A DNA stretch of 64,000 nt from an uncultured Duncaniella sp. (GCA_910576785.1 CAJTJG010000007.1:67103-131102); one strand, 5' to 3'; positions 24,843 through 35,071 are shown, counted from the stretch's first letter. Made by a program: numbers and translations. Notes: generated by a model not told the origin, from the sequence alone.

Positions 24843-27575
24843 ATGAGTTCAATCAATGCCGGCATGGATCCTCTATATGTAGTGGATGGAATTCCATTTG
24901 ACGGGGGTATGAATTCAATAAATCCTCAGGATGTTGAATCAATCACCGTGCTTAAGGATGCCGCCTCAGCCGCCCTGTATGGTGCGCGAGGAGCAAACGG
25001 TGTGATTCTTGTAACTACAAAGAAAGGACATGAAGAACGGAAGATCACATTTGATGCTCGGTGGGGTGTAAATTCCCGTCAAGTGCCGAGATATGATGTG
25101 ATTACCTCTCCAACCGATTATATGCTTGCGCTCTATAACTCGCGCCGCAATTACTATATATATCGCGGTCAGAGCGAGGACGCTGCCTATAATTTTGCGG
25201 TCAATGGCAATAGTCAGGACCCAGGTCTTAATGGAAAACCGGGACAAAATACTCTCGGATATCAGATGTGGACCATACCTGACGGACAGAGCCTCGTGCT
25301 TCCTGACGGCACATTCAACCCTGAGGCCACCCTCGGTTATAGCGACGGAACAAACTATTTCATGCCTGATGACTGGCAGAAAGAATCATACCGCAATGGA
25401 TTCAGGCAGGAGTATAACCTGTCAATCCAAGGTGGCAGTTCGGCCGGTACATACATGATCTCCGGTTCTTATCTGGAGGATGAGGGTTCAATCGTAGCTT
25501 CATCTTTCCAACGAGCAACCGTGCGTGCAACAGGAGATTATGATTTCTGCAAATGGCTGAAAGTCGGCACCAACATGCAGTATACGTATGAATGCACAAA
25601 CAGTCCCGGCGGCCAGACGGAGACAGGCTATTCAAATAATGTCACCTATATGGCCGACTATATTGCTCCTATATATCCAATGTATATAAGGGATGCAGAT
25701 GGTAGCGTGATGCACGATGAAGCCTCCGGAAATCCTATGTATGATTATGGCATGAAGGGTCTCGGCCTTCCCTATTCGCGTGCGTTTGTGGCCGGTGGAA
25801 ATCCGACCGGTTCACTCATATATGACAAGAGCGCATATATGTATGATGTGTTCAATGGGAAATGGTTCGCACAGATTAAGCCGATCGAGGGACTCACGCT
25901 GACCGGTACAATGGGATATTATCTTAGCCATCGTCAGTATGACACCTTCGCCAACGGCCAATATGGTCAAAGCTCGAGCTATCATGGCTCCGTAAGACAA
26001 AGCACTTCCCGCAACAGTTCCATCAATCTGCAAGGTCTCGCAAATTACAAATGTTCTTTCGCCGATACCCACAATCTGGATTTCCTGCTTGGCTATGAGC
26101 AATACTCCCTCAATATGTCGGGTATATGGGGCAGCGGCCGGAATGTATATAGCGGATATAACCACACGCTGTCAAATATAATCGACAATAAGGAACTTGG
26201 CGGTGAGAAAGATTATTACGCGACCAGAGGTATATTTGGCAGGGTAAACTATAATTATGACAATCGTTATTTGGGAAGTGTGTCATATCGTCGTGATGCT
26301 TCATCTCGATTCGCCAGAGACCACAGATGGGGTAATTTCTGGAGTCTGAGTGCTGCGTGGGATATATCTAATGAGAAATTCTTCGAGTCTCTTTCTACTG
26401 TTGTCGATTTTTTGAAATATAAAATATCATTCGGCCAACAGGGTAATGACCAGATGGCACAGGGAGGTGTCATAAACAACTATCCATATATCGACCAATA
26501 CAATCAGGGTGGAGCCAATGGTGTATGGTCAGTAGGTACTCTGTATTTCAAAGGTAACCCAGAACTCACATGGGAGACGTCCAATTCGTTCAACACCGGT
26601 TTTGATTTCAGTCTGTGGCACGGTACTTTGTCAGGAAGTCTGGAATACTTCATGCGGCAGACAGACGACATGCTCTTCTTCAAACCGACCGGTCTGTCCT
26701 CAGGATATTCATCGATACCCATGAACATAGGTTCAATGCGCAACAGCGGTATTGAACTTGACCTTAATTTCCGACCGCTTGTGACAGATAAAGTCACATG
26801 GGATGTCAATCTGAATCTCACATATATAGACAATAAAATCATTAAACTCGCCCCTGAGTTGAACGGACGTTGGCAATCCGGAAGCCAAATATTTGAAGAG
26901 GGTAAGAGCCGCTACCAGCTCTATCTCGTCAAATATGCCGGCGTTGACCCGGAGAGCGGTTCGTCGTTGTGGTGGGGACGCCATGCAGATGGTACGGAAT
27001 TCAAGACATCAGATTATAATATCGCATACAATGGGGATAAATCCACCGGTGACGTATCCAACCGCCAGGCAACAGGCAATATGCTCCCTCCCGTATATGG
27101 AGGTTTCGGCACATCGCTCCAGGCTTTTGGCTTTGACTTCTCAATACAATTCGCCTATCAGTTGGGAGGCCGTATCCTTGACTCCGGATACCAGGAGCTG
27201 ATGAACGGCGCATATCAGGAGGATAAGGGTGGAGCTTTGCATAAGGATCTTCTCAACGCCTGGACACCGGAATCTCCCTCAGGTTCTGTGCCCCGTCTGG
27301 ATTGGGGTGCCAAATACACAGGTGCCACAAGTGACCGTTGGATGACAAGTTCGGACTATCTGTCGCTCAATAATATTTCATTGGGATACACACTGCCCAA
27401 ATCATTGATCTCAAGAATCGGCCTTTCGTCAGTCAGAATTTACGGAGCAGCCGATAATGTGGCGCTGTGGAGCAAAAGGAAAGGCATGGATCCGCGTCAG
27501 AGCTATGTACAGAGTTATGCCGGTTACTACGCCGCACTGCGCACCATATCAGGTGGTATAAAAATAACATACTAA
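24843..27575 (+). CDS. SusC/RagA-family transporter lacking its N-terminal part
   Basis: A 910-residue frame that starts inside the plug (SSINAGMDPLYVVDGIPFDG, then NPQDVESITVLKDAASAALY) and runs through a complete barrel to ISGGIKITY. About 150-170 residues are absent compared with the SusC proteins at 10839 and 35072: signal peptide, carboxypeptidase-like domain, TonB box and first half of the plug. An in-frame TGA at 24831 excludes a longer start, so as it stands the product cannot be exported. The rest is undamaged, which argues against an old pseudogene and for a silent cassette completed by recombination. A partner SusD gene follows after 21 bp. Confidence 0.85.
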   Translation: MSSINAGMDPLYVVDGIPFDGGMNSINPQDVESITVLKDAASAALYGARGANGVILVTTKKGHEERKITFDARWGVNSRQVPRYDVITSPTDYMLALYNSRRNYYIYRGQSEDAAYNFAVNGNSQDPGLNGKPGQNTLGYQMWTIPDGQSLVLPDGTFNPEATLGYSDGTNYFMPDDWQKESYRNGFRQEYNLSIQGGSSAGTYMISGSYLEDEGSIVASSFQRATVRATGDYDFCKWLKVGTNMQYTYECTNSPGGQTETGYSNNVTYMADYIAPIYPMYIRDADGSVMHDEASGNPMYDYGMKGLGLPYSRAFVAGGNPTGSLIYDKSAYMYDVFNGKWFAQIKPIEGLTLTGTMGYYLSHRQYDTFANGQYGQSSSYHGSVRQSTSRNSSINLQGLANYKCSFADTHNLDFLLGYEQYSLNMSGIWGSGRNVYSGYNHTLSNIIDNKELGGEKDYYATRGIFGRVNYNYDNRYLGSVSYRRDASSRFARDHRWGNFWSLSAAWDISNEKFFESLSTVVDFLKYKISFGQQGNDQMAQGGVINNYPYIDQYNQGGANGVWSVGTLYFKGNPELTWETSNSFNTGFDFSLWHGTLSGSLEYFMRQTDDMLFFKPTGLSSGYSSIPMNIGSMRNSGIELDLNFRPLVTDKVTWDVNLNLTYIDNKIIKLAPELNGRWQSGSQIFEEGKSRYQLYLVKYAGVDPESGSSLWWGRHADGTEFKTSDYNIAYNGDKSTGDVSNRQATGNMLPPVYGGFGTSLQAFGFDFSIQFAYQLGGRILDSGYQELMNGAYQEDKGGALHKDLLNAWTPESPSGSVPRLDWGAKYTGATSDRWMTSSDYLSLNNISLGYTLPKSLISRIGLSSVRIYGAADNVALWSKRKGMDPRQSYVQSYAGYYAALRTISGGIKITY

Positions 27576-27596
27576 CAAGTTATCGCTAAATTCAAA

Positions 27597-29189
27597 ATGA
27601 GAATAATCACAAACATGATATTGTCAGTTGTATGTATCCTGATGTTGGGTTCATGCAACGACCTCGACACCGAACCTATAGGTTCGACCCTTACCTCCGA
27701 TCAACGTGAGGATGTCATAAAGGAACAAGCTGCCAAACTTCAGGCTACGGTTTCCGGTGTGTATGGGAATTTCTACGCTTACCGGAATGTCTATGACGAC
27801 TTTTTTGATTTCGGTCTGCCATCAATTCTCACTATGCTCAACCAGAGAGCCGAGGGTCTTGTGTCAGCCTCATATGATTACGGTTGGTATGCTGAATGTG
27901 GACAGTTCTCCGACAATACACCGACCACCCCATACGCACGCATTATCTGGGGTACATTCTACAACACTATCTATTCGGCCAATCAGGTGTTGGATATAAT
28001 TGATAAAAAGACTGACGATGCGACACTCCGATTCTACATGGCGCAGGCTCTCGGCGCAAGGGCATACAGCTATTGGATGCTTGCACAACTGTGGCAGTTC
28101 AACTATATTGATAATCCCGAGGCTCCATGTGTTCCAGTCATAACGGAAGATAATGCCGGGACCGCAGCTATCGACGGTATCGGCCGTGCGACGGTACGGG
28201 AAGTATACGCTCGGGTACTCAACGATATTGATACAGCCATAGAGTGTCTGGATGGTAATCCTGTAGAAAGAGAGGATAAACGCTATATTGACATAGCGGT
28301 GCTCTACGGACTCAGGGCGCGTGCTGAGCTGTGTATGGGTAAGTATGATGATGCTTACATAGACGCCAATGAGGCTATCGCACGCACACAGGCCACTCCT
28401 CTGTCAGCAGCAGAGGCTTCTGTGCCAGGCTTCAACAATGTCGATGACCACAATTGGATGTGGGGCATCATTATTGAGGAACCTGACGCCAACGGTCTAT
28501 ATACCTTCTCCGGATTCATGGGTTCATTCTCATATGGCTATGCCTATGCCGGGCAATGGCAGCTTATCAACAGCCATCTTTATGACCGTGTACCGTCGGC
28601 AGATGTGAGAAAAGGCTGGTGGATCGCTCCTGGCACCCGCAATTCTATTGCCGACAATTATTTCGCTACTTACCAGGGGTTGTCTGCATCTGAATATCTG
28701 GACGCCGTCGAAGCTCCTGAATATGCAGTTGTGAAATTCGCGCCTTACAGCGATGTGCTCAGACAGACCACCGGAGCTACCGATGTTCCGCTTATGCGCG
28801 TGGAGGAGATGTATCTCATTGCTGCGGAAGCAAAAGCCATGACGAATGCTCCCGAAGGTAAGAGTCTTGTCGAAGAATATGTAAATACATATAGATGGAC
28901 AGATTCTGCCACACGCTACTCTTGCAATGCAGCAACGTCTGAGGCAGTACGTGACGAGATATTTTTCCAACGGCAGATTGAACTTTGGGGCGAAGGTTTT
29001 GAATATATTGACCGATTGAGACTGAATAAAGGTATAGACCGGCGCAATGCCAATTTCAATCCCGACTGGGCGTTCAACATACCTCCGAAAGCCGCAGTGT
29101 TGCTCTATCAGATCCCTCAGGCTGAGATTGAGGGTAACCCAGGTATTACACAGGCTGACCAGAACCCGGCAGGTACCGCGCAATTATAA
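27597..29189 (+). CDS. SusD/RagB-family nutrient-binding lipoprotein
   Basis: A 530-residue lipoprotein, intact from its signal peptide with lipobox GSC (Cys at 19) to the C-terminus. SusD-like helices include QALGARAYSYWMLAQLWQF, YGLRARAELCMGKYDDAY, LMRVEEMYLIAAEAKAM and the closing QRQIELWGEGFEYIDRLRL. It is the partner of the truncated SusC directly upstream and would be expressed only if that unit has an active promoter. The hairpin at 29204-29270 ends the unit. The intact reading frame supports recent or conditional use of this locus. Substrate unknown. Confidence 0.93.
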   Translation: MRIITNMILSVVCILMLGSCNDLDTEPIGSTLTSDQREDVIKEQAAKLQATVSGVYGNFYAYRNVYDDFFDFGLPSILTMLNQRAEGLVSASYDYGWYAECGQFSDNTPTTPYARIIWGTFYNTIYSANQVLDIIDKKTDDATLRFYMAQALGARAYSYWMLAQLWQFNYIDNPEAPCVPVITEDNAGTAAIDGIGRATVREVYARVLNDIDTAIECLDGNPVEREDKRYIDIAVLYGLRARAELCMGKYDDAYIDANEAIARTQATPLSAAEASVPGFNNVDDHNWMWGIIIEEPDANGLYTFSGFMGSFSYGYAYAGQWQLINSHLYDRVPSADVRKGWWIAPGTRNSIADNYFATYQGLSASEYLDAVEAPEYAVVKFAPYSDVLRQTTGATDVPLMRVEEMYLIAAEAKAMTNAPEGKSLVEEYVNTYRWTDSATRYSCNAATSEAVRDEIFFQRQIELWGEGFEYIDRLRLNKGIDRRNANFNPDWAFNIPPKAAVLLYQIPQAEIEGNPGITQADQNPAGTAQL

Positions 29190-29203
29190 TCATTATCTTA
29201 TTT

Positions 29204-29270
29204 CAATAGAGGCGGTGTGTCATAATTGACAGAAAGATACTTTCTGTATTTTGACACACCGCCTCTATTG
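29204..29270 (+). terminator. Long hairpin terminator after the SusD gene
   Basis: A 19-bp perfect outer stem (29204-29222 with 29252-29270) encloses an inner 8-bp stem ACAGAAAG/CTTTCTGT (29229-29236, 29240-29247). The minus strand carries the word CAAAATACAGAA, shared with the hairpins at 5821 and 48274. Confidence 0.75.
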
Positions 29271-29329
29271 TTGCGTGGGTGTGTAATGGTATGCCTGTCA
29301 GCTGGTTGACTTCTGTGTATATGGGCAAG

Positions 29330-29358
29330 GATACATAAGTGTACATTCATGGATACAT
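29330..29358 (+). promoter_or_regulatory. Candidate operator of the hybrid regulator (autoregulatory copy)
   Basis: GATACAT at 29330-29336 and 29352-29358, spaced exactly 22 bp start to start, upstream of the regulator's promoter. The same motif and spacing occur at 33439-33470. Confidence 0.6.
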
Positions 29359-29386
29359 GGGCGTATGTCAGTGAGACGCCTGTCTG

Positions 29387-29417
29387 TTTGTCCGGATCTG
29401 TGATTTCGCTAAATTTG
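29387..29417 (+). promoter_or_regulatory. Promoter of the hybrid two-component regulator gene
   Basis: TTTG (29387-29390), 19 bp, TAAATTTG (29410-29417); the start codon is at 29442. Confidence 0.65.
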
Positions 29418-29441
29418 CAGTGTAAAGACACTGTCACTATC

Positions 29442-32400
29442 ATGAGACTCCTGTATACACTCCTGCTCATTGCTTCGGTAGCTGTAAGGCTGATGGCCGC
29501 TGAGCCGTATATGTTCAGAAAACTGGACATAACCAACGGTCTGTCCAACTATGATGTCAAGACCATATTGAAGGATAGCGAAGGCTATCTGTGGGTAGGC
29601 ACAGCCGCCGGACTGAACAAGTATGACGGCAATCGGTTCAAGCAGTATGTGCTTAATATGCCTCAGGGCGGTAATGGCGATTTTGTGGATGACATATGGT
29701 CGCTCAAGGAGGATGCGGCGGGAAACATATGGGTGAGGGGTGGCGACGGTACCTTTGCCATATACAACCGCGAGAAGGATGACTTCTCGGTGGATGTCGG
29801 CAGTGTGCTCGCAGCCTATGGTATCAGCGTCCGTGCCGATGAGGGATATGACGTGTACATAGATTCGGGGTGTAACATATGGGTCATGGCCGGAAGCACA
29901 ATATATTATTGTGATCCTTCCACCGGACAGATGCGTGAAAAGGATTTGGGGCGGGATCTGCGTGGGGAGTGTCTGGACATATCTGATAATGCGTCGTGCC
30001 TTTACATCCTGCTTGACAGTGGTGGTGTGGTGACGGTGGATAAGACGGATCTCGGTGTGGGCGACGTGAGACTCCCGGATACGAATGAGGTCTTCAATCA
30101 CATATACATAGATTGTCTGCAAGGGGTATGGCTGTTTTCGGATTATGAGAACATGCTGCTCCACAGCCGGCGACCGGGGGAGTGGACCACACTCACGCTC
30201 CCGTCGAAGAATCTGATACATCACAACGGCATACGCTGCATGCTTGACGACAGGGATGGCCACGTATGGATAGGTACCGATCACAATGGTGTATACATGT
30301 ATGATCAGGTTAAGGGTGGTATCACGGCCTTGCGTCAGAGCGGTACAGGCTCAAATCCTATGCAGTCGGACAATGTGTCATGCATCTATATGGATAGCTC
30401 AGGCACCATATGGCTGGGGCACAACAAGGCTGGTATATCGTATCACAACGATATGTTCAGGCAATTCGAGGATCCCGGTATAATTGATTCGGGCGACATA
30501 ACCGCGCTGCTCGAGGATAGCGACGGTAATCTCTGGATAGGCATGGAGGGCTATGGTCTGTACCGCTCGGGAGCAGGCGGCGGTGATGCCGTCAAGGTGC
30601 CTTCTGTGCCGGAGTGTTCCATCATATGCCTGAGGGAGGATATGCACGGACGCATATGGGTGGGTGGTTACGGAGCCGGACTGTATTGCATAGATGACGG
30701 ACATACTGAACATTATACGACAAGAAACAGTGGCCTGGCGTCCGATATAGTGTGGGATATCGTGGACGATAAGTATGGCAACATATGGATCTCCACCATG
30801 TCGGATACTCAGCGTCTCGATGTCCAGAGGGGCGAATTCAGATCGGTAATGAAGCCTGACGGTTATCCGGTCAATTCCATGAGCCTGCACTATGATCCTG
30901 ACGGCAATGCGATATACGCGGGATCGTTCTACGGATTTTTCAAGATCGATGTGGTGACCGGGCGCCATGAGCATCATTATTCCAACGTACGCGGCACCCG
31001 CCGCATCAAGCAGGGCATAGTGCCTGTCATCTACAGGGACCGCCGTGGCAACATGTGGCTCGGCCATAATCAGGGGCTCACTGTGTGGAATGAGAGGACC
31101 GACTCTATGTACTATATAGACAAGAAAGATGGTCTGTGCGACAATATGATAAGATCCATCACCGAGGATGAGACCGGCCGCATGTGGATATCCACGAGCA
31201 ACGGCCTGTCGGTGCTTTCGGTACGTTGGGGAAGCCACGGGGAACTCGGATACAATGTGAGGAACTACACCCGTAAGGACGGACTGAAAAGCAGTTTCTT
31301 CAATCATAAGGCCGTGGCGGCAAGACGTGATGGGCGGATACTGTTCGGTACCTCCGACGGATGTGTGTTGTTCTATCCCGAGAAGATGTTCGGTACCTAC
31401 CATCCGGACTTCAAGGTGAAGTTCACGGACCTGTATATAGAGACACAGCATATTGAGGTGGACTCGGTGTACAAGGGGCGTGTGATCCTCGACAGAGCCA
31501 TGGACAGGACTCGGCGGCTTGACCTTGACCATGACAACTATCTGGTGACGCTGAATTTCACGGTGTGCAACCTCACCGGTTTCCCGGGAGTCAGGTATTC
31601 CTATCTCCTGGAGGGGCTTAATGACCGGTGGCTTTACACGGACGACAATTCCATAACCTTCGCATCGCTGCCTCCGGGCAGATACCGCCTGCTGGTCAAG
31701 GCGTGCAATCCTGACGGAGTGTGGAGTGACGATGCATCCACACTCGAGATCAACGTGCGTCCTCCGTTCTACCGTTCGGGCATGGCCTACACCGGATATG
31801 CGATATTGCTGCTCGGAGCCGGGAGTCTGGCCATGTATGAGATACGCCGCAGGAACCGCCGCAAGTTCACAATGCAAAAGAAGAGACTTGAGGATGAGCA
31901 GATGGTGCGGATGAACGAGATGAAACTCAGATTCTTCACCAATATAAGCCATGACCTGCGCACGCCGCTGACACTTATCATGGTACCGTTGCAGGTAATG
32001 ATGGACGAAGTGGAGGATGAAAAGATCAGGGCGCGGCTCAAGACTATGCATTCCAATGCTATGCACCTGCTCGAGATGATCAACACGCTGCTTGACTTCA
32101 GAAAACTTGATGTCGGGGCCGAGAGCCTGCACTGCCGCCCCGGTGATTTCAGCATGTATGTGCGCGAGCTCTGCACGCCGTTTGCCGACTATGCCGTGAG
32201 CCGCGGCATACGGTTTAGCGTTGAGTGCCAACCATCATCGTTGTGGATGGACTTCGATGCCGGAAAGGTGAAGCGCATCATAGGCAATCTGCTGTCAAAC
32301 GCATTCAAATATACCCCCGATGGCGGTGAGATAAGCGTCAGTGCCGTCCGTACAGGCGACAAGGTGACGGTGAGTGTGGCCGATAACGGCGAAGGCATTG

Positions 32401-33440
32401 ATGATGAGACCAAGAAACATATATTCGAGCGTTTCTATCAGGGTGAACAGGCAGAATATAATGCCGGCAACGGGATAGGACTGCATATAGCCAACGAGTA
32501 TGTGCGCATGCATGGCGGGAGCATATCGGTGGAGGATAATCATCCGAGGGGGAGTGTATTCGTGTTCACATTGCCTTTGGGGTGTGCCGATGCCGCATGC
32601 GCGGAGGTGGCGGACGGGGAAGCGGCGGATACCGTCGCTGACGTTAACCTTCCGGCGGCGGACGCAGAGCACGCGGCTCACACCGGTATCCTCGTGGTGG
32701 ATGACAACAAGGAGTTCTGTTCCATAATGTCGGAGATCCTGTCGGATGACTACATCGTATTCAAGGCTCATGATGGCGAGGAGGCTCTCGGGATATTGGA
32801 AAGGGAGGATATACGCCTGGTGGTGAGCGATGTGATGATGCCTGTGATGGATGGTATGGAGCTATGCCGCCGCATAAAGAGCAACATATGCTGGTCGCAT
32901 ATCCCGGTGATACTGCTTACGGCCCGCACGGCCGAGGAATATCATATGGAGGGCCTGGAGACAGGTGCCGATGACTATATCACGAAGCCATTCAGTTTCC
33001 CGCTGCTCAAACTGAGGATAAGGAAGTTCATCGAACTGTTCAACCGCAACCATGACATGTTCAGGAACAAGGTGGAGATAGAGCCAAGCGAGATCACCAT
33101 CACCTCGCTCGATGAGAAACTTGTGGAGAAGGCCATAGCCATCGTGGAGGAGCATATGGACGATCCGGAACTTTCGGTGGAGATGTTGAGCCGCGAGCTG
33201 GCGCTGAGCCGTGGATATCTCTACAAGAAGCTCATGGCGATAACGGGCAAGGGACCTGCCGAGTTCATACGAACCGTAAGGTTGAAGCGGGCATACCAGA
33301 TGCTTGCCAAGAGCCAGCTGCAGATAGCGGAGATAGCCTACAAGTGCGGATTCAACTCCCCGCGCAGATTCGCGCAGAATTTCAAGAACGAGTTCGGAAT
33401 GTTACCATCTGAGTTTTTGAAGAGTCACAATGTGTCATGA
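29442..33440 (+). CDS. Hybrid two-component system sensor/regulator (HTCS)
   Basis: From the ATG at 29442 the protein is 1332 residues; the frame upstream lies in the promoter. Order: signal peptide (1-20); periplasmic two-blade propeller sensor made of Reg_prop repeats (GYLWVGTAAGLNKYDG, GHVWIGTDHNGVYMYD); Y_Y_Y domain (about 700-775); transmembrane helix (about 780-803); kinase with phospho-His in ISHDLRTPLTLI (about 835); ATPase with NLLSNAFKYTPDGG and DNGEGI; receiver with Asp in VVSDVMMPVMDG (about 1129); C-terminal AraC-type HTH (about 1245-1330). Such proteins bind an oligosaccharide in the periplasm and activate the adjacent utilisation locus. Paired GATACAT sites tie it to the genes at 33537-48213. 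Confidence 0.96.
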   Translation: MRLLYTLLLIASVAVRLMAAEPYMFRKLDITNGLSNYDVKTILKDSEGYLWVGTAAGLNKYDGNRFKQYVLNMPQGGNGDFVDDIWSLKEDAAGNIWVRGGDGTFAIYNREKDDFSVDVGSVLAAYGISVRADEGYDVYIDSGCNIWVMAGSTIYYCDPSTGQMREKDLGRDLRGECLDISDNASCLYILLDSGGVVTVDKTDLGVGDVRLPDTNEVFNHIYIDCLQGVWLFSDYENMLLHSRRPGEWTTLTLPSKNLIHHNGIRCMLDDRDGHVWIGTDHNGVYMYDQVKGGITALRQSGTGSNPMQSDNVSCIYMDSSGTIWLGHNKAGISYHNDMFRQFEDPGIIDSGDITALLEDSDGNLWIGMEGYGLYRSGAGGGDAVKVPSVPECSIICLREDMHGRIWVGGYGAGLYCIDDGHTEHYTTRNSGLASDIVWDIVDDKYGNIWISTMSDTQRLDVQRGEFRSVMKPDGYPVNSMSLHYDPDGNAIYAGSFYGFFKIDVVTGRHEHHYSNVRGTRRIKQGIVPVIYRDRRGNMWLGHNQGLTVWNERTDSMYYIDKKDGLCDNMIRSITEDETGRMWISTSNGLSVLSVRWGSHGELGYNVRNYTRKDGLKSSFFNHKAVAARRDGRILFGTSDGCVLFYPEKMFGTYHPDFKVKFTDLYIETQHIEVDSVYKGRVILDRAMDRTRRLDLDHDNYLVTLNFTVCNLTGFPGVRYSYLLEGLNDRWLYTDDNSITFASLPPGRYRLLVKACNPDGVWSDDASTLEINVRPPFYRSGMAYTGYAILLLGAGSLAMYEIRRRNRRKFTMQKKRLEDEQMVRMNEMKLRFFTNISHDLRTPLTLIMVPLQVMMDEVEDEKIRARLKTMHSNAMHLLEMINTLLDFRKLDVGAESLHCRPGDFSMYVRELCTPFADYAVSRGIRFSVECQPSSLWMDFDAGKVKRIIGNLLSNAFKYTPDGGEISVSAVRTGDKVTVSVADNGEGIDDETKKHIFERFYQGEQAEYNAGNGIGLHIANEYVRMHGGSISVEDNHPRGSVFVFTLPLGCADAACAEVADGEAADTVADVNLPAADAEHAAHTGILVVDDNKEFCSIMSEILSDDYIVFKAHDGEEALGILEREDIRLVVSDVMMPVMDGMELCRRIKSNICWSHIPVILLTARTAEEYHMEGLETGADDYITKPFSFPLLKLRIRKFIELFNRNHDMFRNKVEIEPSEITITSLDEKLVEKAIAIVEEHMDDPELSVEMLSRELALSRGYLYKKLMAITGKGPAEFIRTVRLKRAYQMLAKSQLQIAEIAYKCGFNSPRRFAQNFKNEFGMLPSEFLKSHNVS

Positions 33441-33470
33441 TACATGACCGGACGTCCGGGGATACATGAC
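33439..33470 (+). promoter_or_regulatory. Candidate operator of the hybrid regulator at the utilisation locus
   Basis: GATACATGAC is repeated perfectly at 33439-33448 and 33461-33470, 22 bp apart (two helical turns). The second copy ends close to where the -33 element of the promoter at 33498-33505 should be. That element is weak, as expected for an activated promoter. Part of the first copy overlaps the end of the regulator gene. Confidence 0.65.
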
Positions 33471-33497
33471 TGACATATGATGACTGGTTTATGATAG

Positions 33498-33505
33498 TAT
33501 TTTTG
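33498..33505 (+). promoter_or_regulatory. -7 element of the utilisation locus promoter
   Basis: TATTTTTG fits TAnnTTTG, about 32 bp before the first start codon (33537). No good TTTG lies 19-20 bp upstream, consistent with dependence on an activator. Confidence 0.5.
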
Positions 33506-33536
33506 CTCCATCGTAAATCACAAACCAATCATTCAT

Positions 33537-35015
33537 ATGTTACTGATGAACAAATCATATCTTGCGGTGGCGTTGTCGCTGCTATCCGGCACCGGCACGG
33601 GGGTGTGTTTCGAACTGTCGCCGAAACTGAACAAAGGCAACGGCAACCCCGTGCTCGACTGTGTGTATGTGGCCGATCCCACGGCAGTGGTGCATGACGG
33701 GCGCATATATGTCTACGGAACGAACGATCAGCAGGAGATCGACTCGGTGGGCAAGGAGGTGCAGAACAGCTACGCCCACATACACTCGCTCACCATGATG
33801 TCCACCGACGATATGGTCAACTGGACCTACCACGGCATCATAGATGTGGGTAAAGTCTCGCCCTGGACGGGCTTGCATGGTGTGTCGTGGGCCCCGTCGG
33901 TGACGAGTCGTAAGGAGGCCGATGGCAAGACTCATTTCTATATGTATTATTCGCATGGCGGCGGTGGCATCGGTGTCATTACGGCCACATCGCCCGTGGG
34001 TCCGTGGACCGATCCACTGGGCCGAGACATTATAGATGTGCACACACCTGGTCTCAAGGAGTGTCCGGCTCCGTTTGACCCGGGTGTGGTGATTGATGAC
34101 AATGGGGTGGGGTGGCTGTCGTTCGGCGGCGGCCGCAGCTCCACTGCCACGGCATTCAATCCCGGCAGCGCCCGCATAGTGAGGCTCGGCGATGACATGA
34201 TCAGCCTGGGGAGTGACATACATGAGATACCCGCTCCATATTTCTTCGAGGCAAGCGAGCTCAACTATATCAACGGTACATGGGTGTACTCCTACAGTAC
34301 CGACTGGGTGGAGCGCACGGAGTGGCCTCTGACGGGGGTGGAGCCGCCCTCCATTTGCTCGATAGGTTGCATGACATCGGCCACGCCTCTTGACAGCGAC
34401 AGCTGGAAATACCGAGGCGATATACTGAAAAACGCCCATGACTACGGTATGTCGCATTCCAACAATCATACACATTTTCTGGAGTATGAGGGTGATTACT
34501 ACATTTTCTACCACAATAATCATCTTGCCGACTACCGTGGCATCAAGACCGGCTACAGAAATATATGCGTGGACCGTCTGGATGTAGACCGCGAGACCCT
34601 CGACATCACCACCGGCGAGATGACCCACAGAGGGGTGACTCAGCTCAGGAATATGGATCCGTATGTGTGGCAGCAGGCCGAGACCGTTGCGGCGACATCG
34701 GGCGTGAAGTTCGATCCGACTGATAAACCCGGCAATATGATAGCTTCCGGGCTGGGTTGCGGACAGATCTCGGAAGTGAGAAAAGTGGATTTCGGCAAAG
34801 GAGCCAGAAGCTTTGAGGCGAAAGTGAACGGCCGTGGTGTGATAGATCTATATATCGACAGTCCCGATGGCAAACGTGTAGGTTCGCTTCGGCTGGATGA
34901 GGATGGATGGAACACCGTGAGTGGCAAGCTTGACAAAAAAGTCAAGGGTGTCCATGATCTGTACTTCGTGTACAGTGACGGGGCATTTGATTTTGACGAG
35001 TGGCGGTTCAATTGA
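33537..35015 (+). CDS. GH43-family glycosidase with C-terminal CBM6-like module
   Basis: A 492-residue secreted enzyme (signal peptide; a second in-frame ATG at 33546). The five-bladed propeller of GH43 spans about 35-350. Candidate catalytic residues are Asp in VADPTAVVHDG (base), Asp in PFDPGVVID (pKa modulator) and Glu in FFEASELN (acid). A beta-sandwich like CBM6 follows (about 370-492, beginning QQAETVAATSG and closing YSDGAFDFDEWRFN). The family contains alpha-L-arabinofuranosidases and beta-xylosidases; the linkage cannot be fixed from sequence alone. It is the first gene of the eight-gene locus behind the HTCS operator. Confidence 0.9.
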   Translation: MLLMNKSYLAVALSLLSGTGTGVCFELSPKLNKGNGNPVLDCVYVADPTAVVHDGRIYVYGTNDQQEIDSVGKEVQNSYAHIHSLTMMSTDDMVNWTYHGIIDVGKVSPWTGLHGVSWAPSVTSRKEADGKTHFYMYYSHGGGGIGVITATSPVGPWTDPLGRDIIDVHTPGLKECPAPFDPGVVIDDNGVGWLSFGGGRSSTATAFNPGSARIVRLGDDMISLGSDIHEIPAPYFFEASELNYINGTWVYSYSTDWVERTEWPLTGVEPPSICSIGCMTSATPLDSDSWKYRGDILKNAHDYGMSHSNNHTHFLEYEGDYYIFYHNNHLADYRGIKTGYRNICVDRLDVDRETLDITTGEMTHRGVTQLRNMDPYVWQQAETVAATSGVKFDPTDKPGNMIASGLGCGQISEVRKVDFGKGARSFEAKVNGRGVIDLYIDSPDGKRVGSLRLDEDGWNTVSGKLDKKVKGVHDLYFVYSDGAFDFDEWRFN

Positions 35016-35071
35016 ATAAAAACAACAACCAAATCATAATCATAATCCAAAAAAACCTAATTATTAGTATC

